DNA from: an uncultured Bacteroidota bacterium
GTDB lineage: Bacteria > Bacteroidota > Bacteroidia > Flavobacteriales > Flavobacteriaceae
Assembly: GCA_902618245.1 (NCBI GenBank)
Contig: CACMZR010000005.1
Location: 1 to 64,000 of the forward strand
Length of the DNA: 64,000 nt
Direction of reading: 5' to 3'
This document shows, in pieces, positions 62,392 through 64,000 of the stretch (within the stretch, counting starts at the first letter, position 1; each line of letters starts with the position of its first letter). The notes under the pieces are model-generated. The model had not been told where the DNA came from and did no database searches. It saw only the letters and a list, made by a program, of their open reading frames with translations. The translations under genes were made by a program, and so were the position numbers.

Positions 62392-63048
62392 ATGAAAAAG
62401 AAATCTAAAAATATAAAAGAGAAAATATTTGATGAATACTCAAAACTTGCTTTGGAAGAAAATGGTCAACTCAAATCGGTGTATCTATTTTGTAAAAAAA
62501 CAAATATTAAAGAGACTGAATTTTATGATCACTTTGGATCTCTAAATCATGTTAGAGACCAAATATTCTGCCAATTTTATAATAATACTTATGAATTAAT
62601 AAGTAATTCAAAAGAATTTTCCTCTCAATTACCGAAAGAAAAATTACTATCATTTTATTTTACTTTTTTTGAGGTACTTAAACTAAATAGGAGTTATGTT
62701 CTACTTGAATTAGGTGAATTTGAAAATAATATTCAAAAACTTTCAATTTTAAAAGGACTTAGGTCACTCTTTAAAAAATTCACAACAAATCTTATTGAAC
62801 AAGGGAACGCATCAAAAAAGTCGAACTTTACAAAGCATCCATCAAAAATTTTTTCTGAAGGGGCATGGATTCAGCTTTTATTTTTAATGAGATTCTGGAT
62901 TGAAGATAGATCACCTGGATTCGAAAAGACTGATATTGCAATTGAAAAATCTGTAAGATCTGTTTTTGATTTATTTGATAACACACCATTAGATAGCATC
63001 GTAGATTTTGGTAAGTTTCTTTGGGAAGAAAAAATTAAAACAAATTAA
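62392..63048 (+). CDS. TetR-like regulatory protein
   Basis: The 218-residue protein (ATG 62392) has an N-terminal helical region with a weak TetR-type helix-turn-helix (SVYLFCKKTNIKETEFYDHFGSLNHVRDQIF, residues about 28-60) followed by an all-helical ligand-binding part. It is 3' adjacent to an ABC1/AarF kinase with zero gap; this pair recurs in Flavobacteria, so it may control or partner the kinase. DNA binding is inferred. Confidence 0.7.
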   Translation: MKKKSKNIKEKIFDEYSKLALEENGQLKSVYLFCKKTNIKETEFYDHFGSLNHVRDQIFCQFYNNTYELISNSKEFSSQLPKEKLLSFYFTFFEVLKLNRSYVLLELGEFENNIQKLSILKGLRSLFKKFTTNLIEQGNASKKSNFTKHPSKIFSEGAWIQLLFLMRFWIEDRSPGFEKTDIAIEKSVRSVFDLFDNTPLDSIVDFGKFLWEEKIKTN

Positions 63049-64000
63049 TTGAAGACACTAAATTCAATTCCAACAAATAAGATTGAACGAGCAACTAAAC
63101 TGGTAGGTACTGGGGTAAAGTTAGGGGGCAATTACTTAAGATATTATGGCGAGAAATTTATTTTTGGTCAAAACGACAGGTCACGTCTCGATGAAAAAAA
63201 TGCGAGTGATATTTATGATGGTTTAAAGGAGTTAAAAGGAAGTGCATTAAAGCTCGCACAAATGTTAAGTATGGAGAAAAATCTTTTACCAAAGGCTTAT
63301 GTTGAAAGGTTCAGCTTATCTCAATTCTCTGTTCCTCCTCTATCCTGGCCATTAGTCAAGAAATCTTTAAAGAGATACTTAGGGTCTGATCCGGAAAATA
63401 TTTTTGACACATTCAATGTAAAATCTGAGAATGCTGCGAGCATCGGACAAGTTCATCGGGCAACAAAAAATGGTAAAATGCTTGCTGTAAAAATTCAATA
63501 TCCTGGGGTTGCAAATAGTATAAGTTCTGATTTATCAATTGTTAAACCAATTGCACTCAAAATTTTTAATCTGAAAGGTAAAGACACAGAAAAATATTTT
63601 CAAGAAGTCGAATATAAGCTGCTTGAAGAAACCGACTATGAAATTGAACTTAAAAACAGCCAATTCATCTCTAAAGCTTGTAGTAAAATACCAAATTTAA
63701 TTTTTCCTAATTATTATCCGGAATTGACCACATCAAAAACTCTGACAATGGACTGGATGGAAGGCATTCATCTTTCGGAGTTTGTAAAAAAAAATAAAAC
63801 GAATACTAAAAATAATAATTTGGGTCAAACACTTTGGGATTTTTATATGTTCCAAATCCACGGTTTAAAAAAAGTTCAGGCTGATCCACACCCAGGAAAC
63901 TTTTTAGTTTCAAAGAAGGGATCTTTGATTGCCATAGATTTTGGATGTATAAAAGAAATACCTGAGAATTTTTATGTTCCATATTTTGAGCTTTCAAAAA
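63049..64000 (+). CDS. ABC1/AarF (UbiB-like) family protein kinase-like protein, 3' truncated by the window
   Basis: The frame opens with TTG immediately after the TetR-like gene stop (no intergenic base) and stays open to the window edge, 317 codons. Motifs of the ABC1 family are in order: the LKLAQ form of the KxGQ motif near residue 69, the Ala-rich loop AASIGQVHRA near 128-137, EETDYEIEL, DPHPGNF with Asp279 and IDFG with Asp297. Family members act in quinone or lipid metabolism. No ATG start was found, so TTG with translational coupling is chosen. Confidence 0.85.
   Translation, partial: MKTLNSIPTNKIERATKLVGTGVKLGGNYLRYYGEKFIFGQNDRSRLDEKNASDIYDGLKELKGSALKLAQMLSMEKNLLPKAYVERFSLSQFSVPPLSWPLVKKSLKRYLGSDPENIFDTFNVKSENAASIGQVHRATKNGKMLAVKIQYPGVANSISSDLSIVKPIALKIFNLKGKDTEKYFQEVEYKLLEETDYEIELKNSQFISKACSKIPNLIFPNYYPELTTSKTLTMDWMEGIHLSEFVKKNKTNTKNNNLGQTLWDFYMFQIHGLKKVQADPHPGNFLVSKKGSLIAIDFGCIKEIPENFYVPYFELSK

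Noticed and set aside
1-64000. CRISPR arrays, insertion sequences, rRNA genes, prophage or toxin-antitoxin modules
   Set aside because: No regularly spaced repeats, transposase, rRNA or phage structural genes were seen on either strand.

Overview
The window reads as an AT-rich chromosome segment from a marine-type Bacteroidota, most likely Flavobacteriaceae. Several signals agree. Gene families typical of that group are present (DUF5916, DUF4369, DUF423, CPXCG cysteine-rich protein, a lipoprotein GH13 amylase). Flavobacterial promoter boxes (TAnnTTTG) lie in front of several genes. Most start codons lack a Shine-Dalgarno sequence, with rpsU as an exception. The trp operon has the order trpEGDCFBA, and isoprenoids come from the mevalonate pathway. 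The species cannot be fixed from the sequence alone.

Layout. 1-2390: end of trmB, an alkyltransferase-like protein, and Fe-S and redox genes (Mrp-type ATPase, NifU C-terminal domain, 2Fe-2S ferredoxin). 2422-9426: an alpha-glucan/maltose block (beta-phosphoglucomutase, GH65 phosphorylase, two exported GH13 amylases) and a glycerophosphodiesterase lipoprotein. 9423-12818: TspO, two mevalonate-pathway enzymes, and an RsuA/RluB-like protein that has lost its catalytic aspartate. 12777-18111 (minus): a tightly overlapping glycosyltransferase set that runs directly on from trpA. 18111-24531 (minus): the whole trp operon, preceded by a leader peptide with tandem Trp codons and a complete terminator/antiterminator attenuator. 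24611-30447: YceI, rhodanese, PspC, a Na+/alanine symporter, an acyl-CoA dehydrogenase, then rpsU-xerC-hpf. 30525-30977: tRNA-Thr, -Tyr, -Gly, -Thr.

30978-40167 is a 9.2 kb low-density stretch of small, mostly uncharacterised or membrane proteins. It splits the normally contiguous tRNA cluster from tuf. 40168-52984 is the classic block tuf, tRNA-Trp, secE, nusG, rplKAJL, rpoBC, DUF3467. 52985-64000 holds prfC, idi, queD, a DUF4369 lipoprotein, a DUF5916 outer-membrane protein, S1/P1 nuclease, AlkB, htpG, a TetR-like regulator and a truncated ABC1/AarF kinase.

The most notable observations are these: the trp attenuator, whose three alternative pairings can be drawn base by base; a glycosyltransferase ORF with no ATG/GTG/TTG start that follows its neighbour's stop codon in frame; the pseudouridine-synthase-like protein lacking the catalytic Asp; the island between the tRNAs and tuf; a Shine-Dalgarno and overlapping mini-ORF at rpsU; and several promoter boxes so close to the start codon that leaderless mRNAs are expected. 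No CRISPR array, insertion sequence, prophage or rRNA gene was seen. No wholly new defence or biosynthetic system could be demonstrated.
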